Assembly (NCBI RefSeq): GCF_008806375.1
Contig: NZ_WAAT01000051.1
Location: 1-64,000 of the forward strand
From: Pseudotamlana haliotis
Lineage (GTDB): Bacteria; Bacteroidota; Bacteroidia; Flavobacteriales; Flavobacteriaceae
Length of the DNA: 64,000 bases
Reading direction: 5' to 3'
The notes under the pieces were generated by a model that did no database searches, had not been told where the DNA came from, and saw only the letters and a list, made by a program, of their open reading frames with translations. Below are positions 43,723 through 53,732 of the stretch, piece by piece. Each line of letters opens with the position of its first letter. Position 1 is the first letter of the stretch. The translations under genes and the position numbers were made by a program.

Positions 43723-45798
43723 TTAGGCGTTTTTAAAATAAGTGGATTTAAGTAAAAAGAATGGTTTTAAAACTTTAAATCGCGCAAATTTATTCAATAA
43801 ATAATAAAAGTAGATCAGATAACTTGGAAATAAAAATGCTGCTATTTTATTTTTTTGATAAAGCAAAGGTTTGAATTTGGTAACATACCTAAATACAACC
43901 TCTGGCGTTAAAATGAAGGTTTTTAAAAGTGTTACAGCGCTATCGTCTTCTTTTTTTTCATAAGTAATTCCTACTTTATTCGTGCCTATATTTTGATAAA
44001 ACCCTGAGTTTAAAGTTTCAATAAATTTTAAAGTTCTACTGTTATAAAATAGGCCAGTTTTTAAGGCAATTTTTGAAATGATGTGCTGAATCATCTCTTG
44101 ATCGTAGCAAATAGCTTCAAGTCTTTTAAGTAGTTCTTGGTGGAAGCCAAACATTTGGGCTTGGTGCTTTTCGATATAATTATCGTATAACCATTTTTCT
44201 TCGGCATTGTGTTTTACAATGACGAAATTATTTTCAGCATTAGTATAACCTACAGCAGATCCGTGGTTGGCTGCTGAAAATTGCTCATAATATTGGTTGT
44301 TAGCCATGAGCAGATAATCGTTGTAGTTTGTATAAGGTAAAACAGAGAATATGAGTCCGTTACGCGGTGTTTTCTCCTGAATATTGTAAATGTAGCGCAG
44401 CCCCAAATAATGTCCGGTAACTTTAATTTTTTCTTCAAAGAAGCCATAAATAGATTCTTGCATGGTGCCACCCCAGCCAATATCAACAAGGTGTATGCCT
44501 TCATTTTCTATATCAGCATCAAAGGCTTTAATGTAGTTGTTGAAGTTTGAAACATTGGCTTTTCTATGATTTTCATAGTACGAAATGAAACTATGGTTTT
44601 GTTTTAAGGCTTCAAAAGTTTCCGAGTTAAAAAAGTCTTCAATAATATGGTTTTTATCGGTATGTAATGCTTCCGATATGGCAGCGATTTCGGTTTCCGG
44701 ACAATCAAAAAAGGTTAAGAAATCATTAATGGATAGCTGTGGATATTCCTTCCGAAGATATTTAAAGCCTTCTTCATCTATCGATTTCAAATTAATTTGC
44801 ATAGACGCTTGCCTCGAAATCTTTAAATAATGGGTTTTAATGGTTTCGGTATCTTCAAGGCTATGAAACTCTTGATAAGAATCAAATAATTTTTTTAAAT
44901 ACTGCCCTTCTCGAGATAAGAAAAACAGGTTTTTTAAGCCTTCCTTTTTACAGGTTTGGAAAAGTCTTTCCGTAAGAAAATGGTAGTAAATGATGTATTG
45001 TGTAAAGGGTAAAACATCTTTCTTTTTACAGTTTTTAAAGATGCTGTTGACCTCATGTTTTACTTTTTTATAATCGTTACCAAGGCCGTTTCGTTTGTTT
45101 TTTTTGATGTAATGGCTGTGTGGTAATTGGTAAGCTTGAAGTTTGTTTTTAATGGCATTGTCATAATCACTACGTTTATTATCGCCAATCATCATGACCT
45201 CGTTTGCTCGAATTGCTAAAGCATCAAGGACTTTTTTATAAATGTTACCACGGTGTTTACTAGCTTGTAATTCAGCTGAGCTGAAAACCCCATCAAAAAT
45301 GTCAAAAACGCCATGATGTTTTAACAGGTCCTGAAATAAATTTTCGGTACCGTAAAAATCTGAAACCAAATACACTCTTCCGCCTTGGGCTTTAAAATCT
45401 TTAAGCACTTGTATAACGTCTTGGTTGAGGTATTGTACGCTAGCTTCTGCTTTGAATTCGGCGCTTTCAGAAACTTTGAAAAACTGCGATTTCAACTCGG
45501 GATTTAGTAATTGACTATTTACTAAACGTGTATAAATAGCTTCCACTAAAACCTGATACGGAATTTCGACGTTATTTTTATCTAGGGTTTCACAAAGTTG
45601 TTTTACACTTTCTTGTCTTATAAAATACAGTTCGTCTATAGAAATATTAAGGCCAAATTCAATAATCATGAATTTGGCCCATAGTTTTAAGGTGTAATTA
45701 GGATGCACAGTTCGGTGAACTATGGTATCATAATAATCAGTAAAAAGAACTTTAATGTTTTGCTTTTTAAGGCTGTTCTTTAGTTGATCTAAGTACAT
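43723..45798 (-). CDS. COG5610-type HAD superfamily hydrolase, surface-polysaccharide associated
   Basis: A 691-residue protein. An N-terminal HAD domain begins with the nucleophile motif DYYDTIV (near residue 21) and includes MIGDNKRSDYDNA near residue 205. The large C-terminal region (about 250-690) contains a repeated helical segment and the stretch VDIGWGGTMQES. This layout matches proteins of COG5610 that occur in lipopolysaccharide and capsule loci. Family members have been proposed to modify or hydrolyse glycan intermediates; the reaction is unknown. The stop of the S9 peptidase gene is only 3 bp from its start codon, so it is downstream in that transcript. A GT32 glycosyltransferase lies further upstream. 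Confidence 0.75.
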   Translation of the reverse strand: MYLDQLKNSLKKQNIKVLFTDYYDTIVHRTVHPNYTLKLWAKFMIIEFGLNISIDELYFIRQESVKQLCETLDKNNVEIPYQVLVEAIYTRLVNSQLLNPELKSQFFKVSESAEFKAEASVQYLNQDVIQVLKDFKAQGGRVYLVSDFYGTENLFQDLLKHHGVFDIFDGVFSSAELQASKHRGNIYKKVLDALAIRANEVMMIGDNKRSDYDNAIKNKLQAYQLPHSHYIKKNKRNGLGNDYKKVKHEVNSIFKNCKKKDVLPFTQYIIYYHFLTERLFQTCKKEGLKNLFFLSREGQYLKKLFDSYQEFHSLEDTETIKTHYLKISRQASMQINLKSIDEEGFKYLRKEYPQLSINDFLTFFDCPETEIAAISEALHTDKNHIIEDFFNSETFEALKQNHSFISYYENHRKANVSNFNNYIKAFDADIENEGIHLVDIGWGGTMQESIYGFFEEKIKVTGHYLGLRYIYNIQEKTPRNGLIFSVLPYTNYNDYLLMANNQYYEQFSAANHGSAVGYTNAENNFVIVKHNAEEKWLYDNYIEKHQAQMFGFHQELLKRLEAICYDQEMIQHIISKIALKTGLFYNSRTLKFIETLNSGFYQNIGTNKVGITYEKKEDDSAVTLLKTFILTPEVVFRYVTKFKPLLYQKNKIAAFLFPSYLIYFYYLLNKFARFKVLKPFFLLKSTYFKNA

Positions 45799-45801
45799 AA
45801 G

Positions 45802-47958
45802 TTATTTTGGTGCTTCGGTTTTTACCATATTTGATAGGTTTTCAAACCCCATGTTATAAAGGGTAAAACCAAAAATATCGGCATATTGATCAATAATTTT
45901 ACTCACAGGAGTTCCAGCGCCGTGACCCGCATCGGTTTCAATTCGAATTAAAACCGGGTTGTTTCCAGTTTGTTTGTCTTGTAATTCAGCTGCAAATTTA
46001 AAACTATGCGCAGGAACCACACGGTCGTCATGATCGCCAGTAGTGACTAAAGTCGCAGGGTATTGTATATCTGGCTTTACATTATGCACTGGTGAATAGC
46101 CCTTAAGGTATTCGAACATTTCTTTGTTGTCTTCAGAAGTACCAAAATCATAGGCCCAACCTGCTCCAGATGTGAACGTGTGGTAGCGTAACATATCTAA
46201 AACACCAACGGCTGGTAAAGCTACCTGCATTAAATCAGGGCGTTGCGTCATGGTGGCACCAACTAACAAACCACCATTAGATCCACCACGAATGGCTAAA
46301 TATTCAGAAGCTGTATAGTTGTTTTTAATTAAATATTCACCAGCAGCTATGAAATCGTCAAATACATTTTGCTTTTGCAATTTAGTTCCAGCATCGTGCC
46401 AGGCTTTACCATATTCACCACCACCACGTAAATTTGGAACGGCGTAAATACCACCTTGTTCCATCCAAATAGCATTGGGGATGCTAAATGAAGGAGTTAA
46501 ACTGATGTTGAAACCACCATAAGCGTAAAGAATTGTTGGGTTTTTTCCGTTTAATTCTAAACCTTTTTTATGGGTAATCATCATTGGTACTTTGGTACCA
46601 TCTTTTGAGGTGTAAAAGACTTGATGACTTTCATAAGCATCACTGTTAAAATCTATTGATGGTTTCCAATATGATTTTACTTCGCCAGTTTCAATGTTTA
46701 AACTATAATTGCTTCCTGGGGTATAATAATTAGTGAATTGAAAATATTCTATTTTTTCATCCTTTTTACTACCAAAACTACTGGCTGTTCCTAGTCCTGG
46801 CAGCTTAATTTCTCTAACCAAAGTTCCGTCCAAATTATATTGCTTTACCTTAGAAATGGCATCAACCATATAATGGGCTAAGATGTAATTACCACTTGTT
46901 GAAGGTGATAAAACCTGATCTGTTTCTGGTATTAAATCTACCCAATTTTCTGGTGTTGGGTTTGACGCATCTACGGTTACAATTTTTTTATTGGGCGCAT
47001 TTAAGTTGGTAACCAAAATAAGTTTGCTGTCCTTGTTGGTTAAAACATTTGTATCGCTATTATCGTGATCTAAAATGCTAATAAACGAGCTGTTAGGTTC
47101 GCTTAAGTTTTTTATTAAAAGTTTGTTTCCAGAAGTAGAAGTACTAAGTGATAAAAGTAAATAGTTGTCATCTTCGGTAACCTCTGCACCGGTGTATCGG
47201 TGTTTTTCTTCAGGCGTACCACCATAAATTAATTCGTCTTCACTCTGTGGCGTACCTAATTTATGATAATAAACTTTGTGCTGATCTGTTTTTGCCGAAA
47301 GTTCGCTACCCTTTGGTTTGTCGTAACTTGAGTAATAGAAGCCTTCATTTTTATACCAAGAAAGTCCAGAGAATTTAATATCGACAAGCGTGTCTTCTGT
47401 AATTTCTTTTGTTTCGGTATCCATGATGATTACTTTTCGCCAATCGCTTCCACCTTCTGAAACGGAATAAGCCAAAATTTTACCATTTTTAGAAAAACTT
47501 AATCCGCCTAAAGAAACGGTACCATCTTCTGAAAAGGTATTTGGATCTAAGAAGACTTCAGTATCACTATCTCCTTTTTTTCTATAGATAACATTTTGGT
47601 TTTGTAAGCCATCATTCTTGTAGAAATAGGTGTAGTCACCTTCAATAAACGGAGTTCCAACTTTTTCGTAGTTCCAGAGTTCTGAAAGGCGTTGTTTTAG
47701 GTCGTTTCTATATGGAATTTGTTTTAAATACGTGTTAGTGGCCTTGTTTTCTGCCACAACCCAAGCTTCCGTTTCTGGGCTTCTGTCATCTTCCAACCAA
47801 CGGTAAGGATCTTTTACTTGAACACCAAAATAGGTATCAACAGTGTCTACTGTTTTGGTTTCTGGATAAGAGGCAATGATGTTTTGTTTTTTACTGTCGT
47901 TTTGTTTGCAGGCCATAAAAATTGTTAGGACTAATACTGAGCATAGGGTTTTATTCAT
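45802..47958 (-). CDS. Prolyl oligopeptidase family (S9A) serine peptidase lipoprotein
   Basis: A 718-residue exported peptidase. The N-terminal lipobox is FMACK, so it is probably lipid-anchored in the outer membrane or periplasm. The substrate-gating beta-propeller (about 60-430) opens with PYRWLEDDRSPE. The alpha/beta-hydrolase follows with the catalytic Ser in RGGSNGGLL (near 559), Asp in GDHDDRVVP (near 642) and His in DAGHGAG (near 679). It cleaves short peptides on the C-terminal side of Pro. It sits between two genes of possible glycan function, with which no functional link is evident. Confidence 0.95.
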   Translation of the reverse strand: MNKTLCSVLVLTIFMACKQNDSKKQNIIASYPETKTVDTVDTYFGVQVKDPYRWLEDDRSPETEAWVVAENKATNTYLKQIPYRNDLKQRLSELWNYEKVGTPFIEGDYTYFYKNDGLQNQNVIYRKKGDSDTEVFLDPNTFSEDGTVSLGGLSFSKNGKILAYSVSEGGSDWRKVIIMDTETKEITEDTLVDIKFSGLSWYKNEGFYYSSYDKPKGSELSAKTDQHKVYYHKLGTPQSEDELIYGGTPEEKHRYTGAEVTEDDNYLLLSLSTSTSGNKLLIKNLSEPNSSFISILDHDNSDTNVLTNKDSKLILVTNLNAPNKKIVTVDASNPTPENWVDLIPETDQVLSPSTSGNYILAHYMVDAISKVKQYNLDGTLVREIKLPGLGTASSFGSKKDEKIEYFQFTNYYTPGSNYSLNIETGEVKSYWKPSIDFNSDAYESHQVFYTSKDGTKVPMMITHKKGLELNGKNPTILYAYGGFNISLTPSFSIPNAIWMEQGGIYAVPNLRGGGEYGKAWHDAGTKLQKQNVFDDFIAAGEYLIKNNYTASEYLAIRGGSNGGLLVGATMTQRPDLMQVALPAVGVLDMLRYHTFTSGAGWAYDFGTSEDNKEMFEYLKGYSPVHNVKPDIQYPATLVTTGDHDDRVVPAHSFKFAAELQDKQTGNNPVLIRIETDAGHGAGTPVSKIIDQYADIFGFTLYNMGFENLSNMVKTEAPK

Positions 47959-47976
47959 AATTGAAGATTATTTATT

Positions 47977-48801
47977 TCAAAAATAAAGAAAAAGAACAGG
48001 TAGGTCATAGGTTTCCATAAATATAATTCCGGCGTTGAGTGAACTTAAACGCTTAATTATCTTACGAACAGCAAAGAAACTCAGTATTTTTTCGGCAGTT
48101 TCTTCTCCCATTAATCCAACAAGTTGTAGGCGTTTTTTATTCATAAAAGTGAGCCAGCCCGCATTGTAATGATGAATAGAATAAGTTTTTTTTGTTTTGG
48201 CTATTTCTTTGGTGTGAAAATGTTTTGGACTAAAATATTCAGAAGGAAAGAGGTATAGTTGATTTTTGTTGGTTATAATTTCCGGAAGGTTTTTGATTTC
48301 CGTTTTATTTAAAATGACAATGTCCTTTTTCTTTTTAATAAGCATTTCCATAGTACCGGGTAAGGTATTGGTATCAAAAGAACCATCTTCTTGAATGAAT
48401 GCGCGATTTTCAAAATGTTTTAGAGGTTCTAAAAGCCAGTCGGTGTTTTTTTCGGCTCCAAAAATTGCAGCTTCTATGGCGTGATCGTATTGTGTGCCCG
48501 CAAAGTAGGGGAGGTGTAAAAGATTATTAAAACTTTTTAAAACTTCAACATCGGTATCCAGGTAAATTCCGCCATAATTATAAACAGCATAAAGTCTAAT
48601 ATAATCTGAAGCAAAAGCATATTTTTTAGCTTCAAAAGCTTGTTTGGTCCAAAGTGTAGAATTGATATCAAATCGTTTGGTGTCCCATAACATAAATTCA
48701 TAATCTGGTAATTTCTTTTTCCAAGATTGTATGCATTGGTCAATAAGCTTGGGGTAAGGATCCCCACTAAGCCAACAGAAGTGTATGATTTTAGGAATCA
48801 T
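47977..48801 (-). CDS. GT32-family glycosyltransferase
   Basis: A 274-residue enzyme beginning IPKIIHFCWLSGDP, the DXD-type sugar-transfer family (Gly_transf_sug). The DXD motif GGIYLDTDVEV is near residues 77-87. Cytosolic capsule or LPS synthesis is the usual role; the sugar and acceptor are unknown. It is 18 bp upstream of the S9 peptidase gene on the same strand and 104 bp downstream of asd, with the asd terminator between. Neighbouring COG5610-type HAD protein supports a role in surface glycan assembly, though this is an inference. Confidence 0.85.
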   Translation of the reverse strand: MIPKIIHFCWLSGDPYPKLIDQCIQSWKKKLPDYEFMLWDTKRFDINSTLWTKQAFEAKKYAFASDYIRLYAVYNYGGIYLDTDVEVLKSFNNLLHLPYFAGTQYDHAIEAAIFGAEKNTDWLLEPLKHFENRAFIQEDGSFDTNTLPGTMEMLIKKKKDIVILNKTEIKNLPEIITNKNQLYLFPSEYFSPKHFHTKEIAKTKKTYSIHHYNAGWLTFMNKKRLQLVGLMGEETAEKILSFFAVRKIIKRLSSLNAGIIFMETYDLPVLFLYF

Positions 48802-48850
48802 ATAAGATGTTGTTTAATTATTTAATTAGTTTGGCTAGCTAAATTATATA

Positions 48851-48880
48851 AAAAAACCCCTTCTATCGAAAGAAGGGGTT
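48851..48880 (-). terminator. Rho-independent terminator after asd
   Basis: Perfect 10-bp arms AACCCCTTCT / AGAAGGGGTT (minus strand) with a 6-nt loop and a T6 run; the strongest GC stem in the window. Confidence 0.92.
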
Positions 48881-48904
48881 GAACTGTATGGAATAACCGA
48901 TAAG

Positions 48905-49894
48905 TTAAACGAGCTGATTCTTAATTAAGTACTCAGCAATTTGAATGGTATTGGTTGCAGCACCTTTTCTAAGGTTATCGGCAACAATCCACATGTTTAA
49001 TGTATTTGGTTGTGTTTCATCACGTCTAATACGACCTACAAAAACATCATCTTTATCATGCGCATAAATTGGCATTGGGTAAGTGTTTGTTGCTGTATTA
49101 TCCTGAACTACAACACCAGGAGTTTCGCTTAATATTTTACGAACTTCAGCTAAATCAAAATCGTTTTCAAATTGTACGTTTACAGATTCAGAATGCCCAC
49201 CAGCAGTAGGGATTCTTACCGCTGTAGCGCAAACAGAAAACGTGCTATCACTTAATATTTTTTGAGGCTCCTTGGCTAATTTCATTTCCTCTTTAGTGTA
49301 TCCGTTTTCTAAGAACACATCACAGTGTGGTAATGCATTTCTTCCGATAGGGTAAGGGTAGGCCATTTCACCATCAACACCAGCAATTTCATTTTCTAAT
49401 TGCTTTACTGCTTTTACACCAGTTCCAGAAACCGATTGATAGGTTGAAACCACTACACGTTTCATAGTGAATGCTTTGTGTAACGGTGCCAATGCCATTA
49501 CCAATTGAATGGTTGAGCAGTTAGGGTTAGCAATAATTTTATCGTCTTTTGTTAATTCGTTTGCGTTGATTTCTGGAACTACTAATTTTTTAGTAGGATC
49601 CATACGCCATGCCGAAGAGTTATCAACTACAGTAGTTCCAGCTTCAGCAAATTTAGGAGCCCATTCTAAAGAAGTATCACCTCCCGCTGAAAATAAAGCG
49701 ATATCTGGACGCATTGAAACAGCTGTTTCTAATCCAACTACTTTATAATCGGTTCCTTTATAGGTTAGTGTTTTTCCAACAGAGCGTTCTGATGCAACAG
49801 GAATTAATTCTGTTACTGGGAAATTACGTTCTGCAAGAACTTTTAACATCACTTCGCCAACCATACCTGTGGCTCCAACAACTGCAACTTTCAT
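48905..49894 (-). CDS. asd: Aspartate-semialdehyde dehydrogenase
   Basis: A 329-residue NADPH enzyme that makes L-aspartate-4-semialdehyde for lysine, diaminopimelate, threonine and methionine synthesis. The NADP-binding GATGMVGEV is at residues 7-15, the catalytic Cys is residue 126 in NPNCSTIQ, and the conserved ARIPTAGGHSE-like segment (here VRIPTAGGHSE) lies near residue 228. The diaminopimelate product links it functionally with the nearby alr, since both supply peptidoglycan precursors. It has its own promoter and terminator. Confidence 0.97.
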   Translation of the reverse strand: MKVAVVGATGMVGEVMLKVLAERNFPVTELIPVASERSVGKTLTYKGTDYKVVGLETAVSMRPDIALFSAGGDTSLEWAPKFAEAGTTVVDNSSAWRMDPTKKLVVPEINANELTKDDKIIANPNCSTIQLVMALAPLHKAFTMKRVVVSTYQSVSGTGVKAVKQLENEIAGVDGEMAYPYPIGRNALPHCDVFLENGYTKEEMKLAKEPQKILSDSTFSVCATAVRIPTAGGHSESVNVQFENDFDLAEVRKILSETPGVVVQDNTATNTYPMPIYAHDKDDVFVGRIRRDETQPNTLNMWIVADNLRKGAATNTIQIAEYLIKNQLV

Positions 49895-49933
49895 AATGAA
49901 TATGTTTTCTAATTATAATAAATTTCTGAAAGG

Positions 49934-49941
49934 CAAAACTA
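49934..49941 (-). promoter_or_regulatory. Putative -7 promoter box for asd
   Basis: TAGTTTTG on the minus strand, 39 bp upstream of the asd ATG. Confidence 0.5.
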
Positions 49942-49965
49942 AGTATTAATTCTATTTCTGAATCT

Positions 49966-50002
49966 AAAAAAAGCCCTCATTTTCAGAAAACAAAGGCTTT
50001 TT
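49966..50002 (-). terminator. Probable terminator after alr
   Basis: AAAAAGCC and GGGCTTTTTTT on the minus strand enclose a loop of about 18 nt. It follows the alr stop by about 120 bp and precedes asd. Confidence 0.6.
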
Positions 50003-50121
50003 AACAAGAAATAACAGGTTGTTATATATTTAACAGTTATTTAATATTTTAACAATCTGGTGTTTTTCATCGTTTAATCTAGGTTCGTTTTGGAGTTTTT
50101 CTAGCTTTGATGAGCTGTATT

Positions 50122-51228
50122 TTACTTTATAATCACGCGCATCACACGTTGGGAAATGTGGGTAATCAGTTCATAAGAAATTGTGTTTGCTGTTTCAGCG
50201 AGAGTTTCAGCATTTGGATGTTCACCAAAAACAATCACTTCATCGCCTTCATCGCAATCAATATCGGTAACATTTACCATAATCATGTCCATGCAAACAT
50301 TGCCCATGATGGGAGCTCTTTTTCCGTTTATGGTTACGAAGCCTTTGCCATGACCGTATTGTCTACCAATACCATCTGCGTGACCAATGGGCAGGGTGGC
50401 CGAGCGTAAGTTTTCTGTGGCTATATAACCGCGATTGTAACCTATAGATTCACCTTCAATAATCGTATGAATTTGAGAAATTACTGTTTTTAACGTACCA
50501 ATGGGTTTAAAAAACTGATTTTCCTTTTCGGAATTCCCAAAACCATAGAGTCCGATACCCGATCTTACCATATCGAAATGTGCTTCGGGATAATTTAAAA
50601 TTCCAGAAGTATTACAAATATGATGCAGTGGTTTATAGCCTACTTGTTTTGTAAAATTTTCAGCAATGTTTTTAAAATCTTCAATCTGGTTTAGGGTGAA
50701 TATTTTTTCATTTAAATCTTCACTGGCTGCCAAATGAGAAAGTATCGATTTTACTTTTATCGTTTTGGTTTCGGCAAGCAAATTATCTATCATTTTAACA
50801 TCGGTGTGCCAAAATCCTAATCGGTTTAAACCCGTATTAAACTTGATGTGAACGGGGTAATTGGTAATATGTTCTTTAGAAAGTGCTTCTATAAATTCTT
50901 TTAATATTTTTTCGTTGTACAAACTCGGTTCGAGTCGGTTTTCAACTAAAATATCAAAGTTTACAATTTGCGGATGCAGCACCAAAATAGGCGTTGTTAC
51001 CCCACCTTGTCTTAGGGCAACACCTTCCTCAATATAAGCCACTGCAAAATAATCAACCCCCAATTTTTCTAAATACAGGGCAATCTCGCAGGAATCACTT
51101 CCGTAGGCATAGGCTTTAACAACGGCGATAAATTTGGTTTCGGGTTTTAATTTAGATTTTAAATAATCAAAATTGTGCTCAAGTGCTTTTAAGTTGATTT
51201 CAAGCACGGTTTCTTGTGCTTTAGGCAT
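50122..51228 (-). CDS. alr: Alanine racemase
   Basis: A 368-residue PLP enzyme that makes D-alanine for peptidoglycan. The PLP-binding Lys is residue 38 in AVVKAYAYG. The catalytic Tyr region [10 protein letters not shown] is near residue 247, followed by the [18 protein letters not shown] segment typical of Alr. The protein stands alone, without an N-terminal MurF fusion that occurs in some Bacteroidota. Its start overlaps the 3' end of tdk by 8 bp, so translation is likely coupled to tdk. Confidence 0.97.
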   Translation of the reverse strand: MPKAQETVLEINLKALEHNFDYLKSKLKPETKFIAVVKAYAYGSDSCEIALYLEKLGVDYFAVAYIEEGVALRQGGVTTPILVLHPQIVNFDILVENRLEPSLYNEKILKEFIEALSKEHITNYPVHIKFNTGLNRLGFWHTDVKMIDNLLAETKTIKVKSILSHLAASEDLNEKIFTLNQIEDFKNIAENFTKQVGYKPLHHICNTSGILNYPEAHFDMVRSGIGLYGFGNSEKENQFFKPIGTLKTVISQIHTIIEGESIGYNRGYIATENLRSATLPIGHADGIGRQYGHGKGFVTINGKRAPIMGNVCMDMIMVNVTDIDCDEGDEVIVFGEHPNAETLAETANTISYELITHISQRVMRVIIK

Positions 51229-51865
51229 CTTGGTCTTTTTTATGATTTAGTTCTTCGGCATCATTCACCTTCATATTTCTCACTTTATCACGTTGCATGG
51301 CTTTGTAGTATGCTGCTCGGCTTAGAGGTTCGTATTCATTAACTTCACCAAGTAAAACCAAGTTATCGTTTTTATTTTTTCGGTAGCTGTATTGTGCTAA
51401 GTTTCCGGTTCTTGTGCAAACGGCGTGTACTTTGGTGACGTATTCGGCGGTAGCCATTAAATTTGGCATAGGGCCAAAAGGATTGCCTTTAAAATCCATG
51501 TCTAAACCAGCCACAATCACACGTACGCCTTTATTGGCTAAATCGTTGCAAACACGCACAATTTCATCATCAAAAAACTGGGCTTCATCAATACCAACCA
51601 CATCACAGTCGTCGGCAAGAATAGGAATATTTGCTGCTGCCGGAACAGGGGTAGAACGAATTTCATTATCGTCGTGAGAGACGACCATCTCTTCATCATA
51701 ACGAACATCGAGCGCTGGCTTAAAGATTTCAACTTTCTGTCTGGCAATCTGTGCACGCTTTAATCGGCGTATCAATTCTTCTGTTTTTCCAGAAAACATG
51801 GAGCCACAGATGACTTCAATCCAGCCAAATTGTTCTTTATGATTTACTGTATTTTCAAGAAACAT
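51221..51865 (-). CDS. tdk: Thymidine kinase
   Basis: A 214-residue type II thymidine kinase, a salvage enzyme that phosphorylates thymidine with ATP. Walker A is GSMFSGKTE (residues 21-29), Walker B is [11 protein letters not shown] near residue 90, and the conserved VHAVCTRTG segment carries one zinc-site Cys; a second zinc Cys pair is not clearly visible. The lasso-loop YEPLSRAAY near residue 178 is present. It is the first gene of a leftward pair with alr, with a putative promoter upstream. Confidence 0.95.
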   Translation of the reverse strand: MFLENTVNHKEQFGWIEVICGSMFSGKTEELIRRLKRAQIARQKVEIFKPALDVRYDEEMVVSHDDNEIRSTPVPAAANIPILADDCDVVGIDEAQFFDDEIVRVCNDLANKGVRVIVAGLDMDFKGNPFGPMPNLMATAEYVTKVHAVCTRTGNLAQYSYRKNKNDNLVLLGEVNEYEPLSRAAYYKAMQRDKVRNMKVNDAEELNHKKDQDA

Positions 51866-51958
51866 TTTGTAATTTTAACAAGGAACTCATTTTAACTTTT
51901 TAGTGGTGTTGAAAAGGCGTTGTTTTGTAGCGAGTTAGCATGTTTAAGATTGGTATAG

Positions 51959-51966
51959 CAAAGCTA
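51959..51966 (-). promoter_or_regulatory. Putative -7 promoter box for tdk-alr
   Basis: TAGCTTTG on the minus strand, about 93 bp upstream of the tdk ATG, inside a small TAGC/GCTA palindrome. Confidence 0.4.
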
Positions 51967-52131
51967 CGGCAATTTTAAAAAGACAACTTAGTTACCACAA
52001 GCCTCAAATTATGCCAATAAAAAAGTAGCAAATGAGTTCATTAAACAAAGGAAATATTCGTTTGCATAAAGGTGGCGCAAATTTATTAAAAATCAAAAGC
52101 CCTTGCTGCAATAATTAAAATTTTATAAACA

Positions 52132-52953
52132 ATGAAGAAGAAGTTAGAATCGGACCTTGTTAGTATTGCTCATAGAGTTCTTAAACTTAAGGGGAAAGAG
52201 GATGTGGTCAAGTTGCAAGCGGAAGCCGGAGCGCTCTATGAAGCTCTTACGGTTTTAAAATTTGCAGAAGAAAATTTTGATGGTGAACTACCTAAAATAG
52301 GCAATGATTCTTCCTTTTTCGGGATGTTAGACAGTGCTTTTAATAATAAAGTGAGTGATAATATTGAGGTAGAAGATAAGATTTATGTGAATTTTGATGA
52401 TGCCAATCGTGAGGTGATTACCGAGCCAGCCATGTCTAAAATTAAAGATATGCTTGAATTTATGCCGAAAACTCCTGAAGACGATATACGCGATCCTCAA
52501 GAATTCATTCCTAAAGAAACTGCTCCAGAAGATAAAGTGATAGAAGAAAAGATTGCAGATGAAGTAGTTCCAAATGAAGTTGTGCCTAAAGAAGAACCGG
52601 TTAAAAAAGATGTTCTAGAAGATTTCTCTGAAGCCTATACGGAAATGCCCGTTTTTGATCCCGTACCAAAAAATCAGAACGGTATTTCAAACCAAAAGAA
52701 ATCACTAAATGATAAATTGAAATTTGGTGGCTTTAATATTGGTCTTAACGATAAAATTGCTTTTATTAAGCACCTCTTTGAAGGCAAAAATGAAGATTAC
52801 GATCGTGTGATTTCGCAATTAAATACCATAAATTCTTGGGATGATGCACATAATTTTATTCAGAATATGGTCAAACCAGATTATAACAACTGGGCTGGAA
52901 AAGAAGAGTTTGAAGAACGCTTTATAGAAATAATTGAAGCTAAATTTAATTAA
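52132..52953 (+). CDS. Conserved hypothetical protein upstream of rsmI
   Basis: A 273-residue soluble protein. The N-terminal 95 residues are helical and acidic. A Glu/Pro/Lys-rich linker (about 115-185) is likely disordered. The C-terminal helical domain (about 200-273) starts LKFGGFNIGLNDKIAFIKHLFEG and ends NNWAGKEEFEERFIEIIEAKF. I recall similar C-termini in flavobacterial hypotheticals but no assigned function. It lies 25 bp upstream of rsmI on the same strand, so a translation-related role is possible but is only an inference. Confidence 0.8.
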   Translation: MKKKLESDLVSIAHRVLKLKGKEDVVKLQAEAGALYEALTVLKFAEENFDGELPKIGNDSSFFGMLDSAFNNKVSDNIEVEDKIYVNFDDANREVITEPAMSKIKDMLEFMPKTPEDDIRDPQEFIPKETAPEDKVIEEKIADEVVPNEVVPKEEPVKKDVLEDFSEAYTEMPVFDPVPKNQNGISNQKKSLNDKLKFGGFNIGLNDKIAFIKHLFEGKNEDYDRVISQLNTINSWDDAHNFIQNMVKPDYNNWAGKEEFEERFIEIIEAKFN

Positions 52954-52978
52954 TGTATTGCCAATTTTATAGGCGCCC

Positions 52979-53650
52979 ATGAGCAAACTTTATATTGTAC
53001 CCACCCCAATTGGGAATTTAAAAGACATCACGTTTAGAGCCCTTGAGGTGTTAAAAGATGTTGATTTGATCTTAGCCGAAGACACGCGTACTTCTGGAAA
53101 GCTCCTTAAACATTTTGAGATTAGTACTCATATGCAGTCGCACCACATGCATAACGAGCATAAAACGGTTGATGCTATCATTCAGAAATTAAAAAGCGGG
53201 ACTACAGTGGCATTAATTAGCGACGCAGGAACTCCAGCCATTTCAGACCCTGGATTTTTACTATCACGGGCTTGCATTGAAAATGATATTCCTATTGAAT
53301 GCTTACCTGGAGCCACAGCCTTTGTGCCTGCTTTGGTAAACTCAGGACTTCCAAATGACAAGTTTGTATTCGAGGGCTTTTTACCGGTTAAAAAAGGGCG
53401 TCAAACACGCTTATTACTTTTAGCTGAAGAAACAAGAACCATCATATTTTATGAGAGTCCGCATAAACTAGTGAAAACTTTAGGGCATTTTTGTGAATAT
53501 TTTGGTGAAGAACGTACGGTTTCAGTATCTAGAGAGCTCACAAAACTGTTTGAAGAAACCGTGAGAGGTACAGCTAAAGCCGTTTTGGAACATTATACCA
53601 ATAAACCACCAAAAGGTGAGATCGTTATTGTGGTAGAAGGGAAGAAGTAA
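52979..53650 (+). CDS. rsmI: 16S rRNA (cytidine-1402-2'-O)-methyltransferase
   Basis: A 223-residue SAM enzyme that 2'-O-methylates C1402 of 16S rRNA and fine-tunes decoding. It has the family start LYIVPTPIGNLKDITFRALEVL, followed by AEDTRTSGKLLKHF, the ISDAGTPAISDPG glycine loop and the SVSRELTKLFEE segment. The length is slightly short for the family (about 285 in E. coli) because the C-terminal extension ends soon after the core; this is common in Bacteroidota. It follows the conserved hypothetical by 25 bp. Confidence 0.95.
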   Translation: MSKLYIVPTPIGNLKDITFRALEVLKDVDLILAEDTRTSGKLLKHFEISTHMQSHHMHNEHKTVDAIIQKLKSGTTVALISDAGTPAISDPGFLLSRACIENDIPIECLPGATAFVPALVNSGLPNDKFVFEGFLPVKKGRQTRLLLLAEETRTIIFYESPHKLVKTLGHFCEYFGEERTVSVSRELTKLFEETVRGTAKAVLEHYTNKPPKGEIVIVVEGKK

Positions 53651-53711
53651 GGCTAATAGTCAAGCCCTTAGGCAACCGTTAAAATCATGTTCAAAAATTG
53701 AATGTTTAGAT

Positions 53712-53727
53712 TAAATTTGTAAATTTG
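53712..53727 (+). promoter_or_regulatory. Two tandem -7 promoter boxes for the toxin-antitoxin pair
   Basis: TAAATTTG at 53712-53719 is followed directly by a second TAAATTTG at 53720-53727. The ATG at 53733 lies so close that the transcript from the second box would be nearly leaderless. Confidence 0.5.
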
Positions 53728-53732
53728 ATAAT

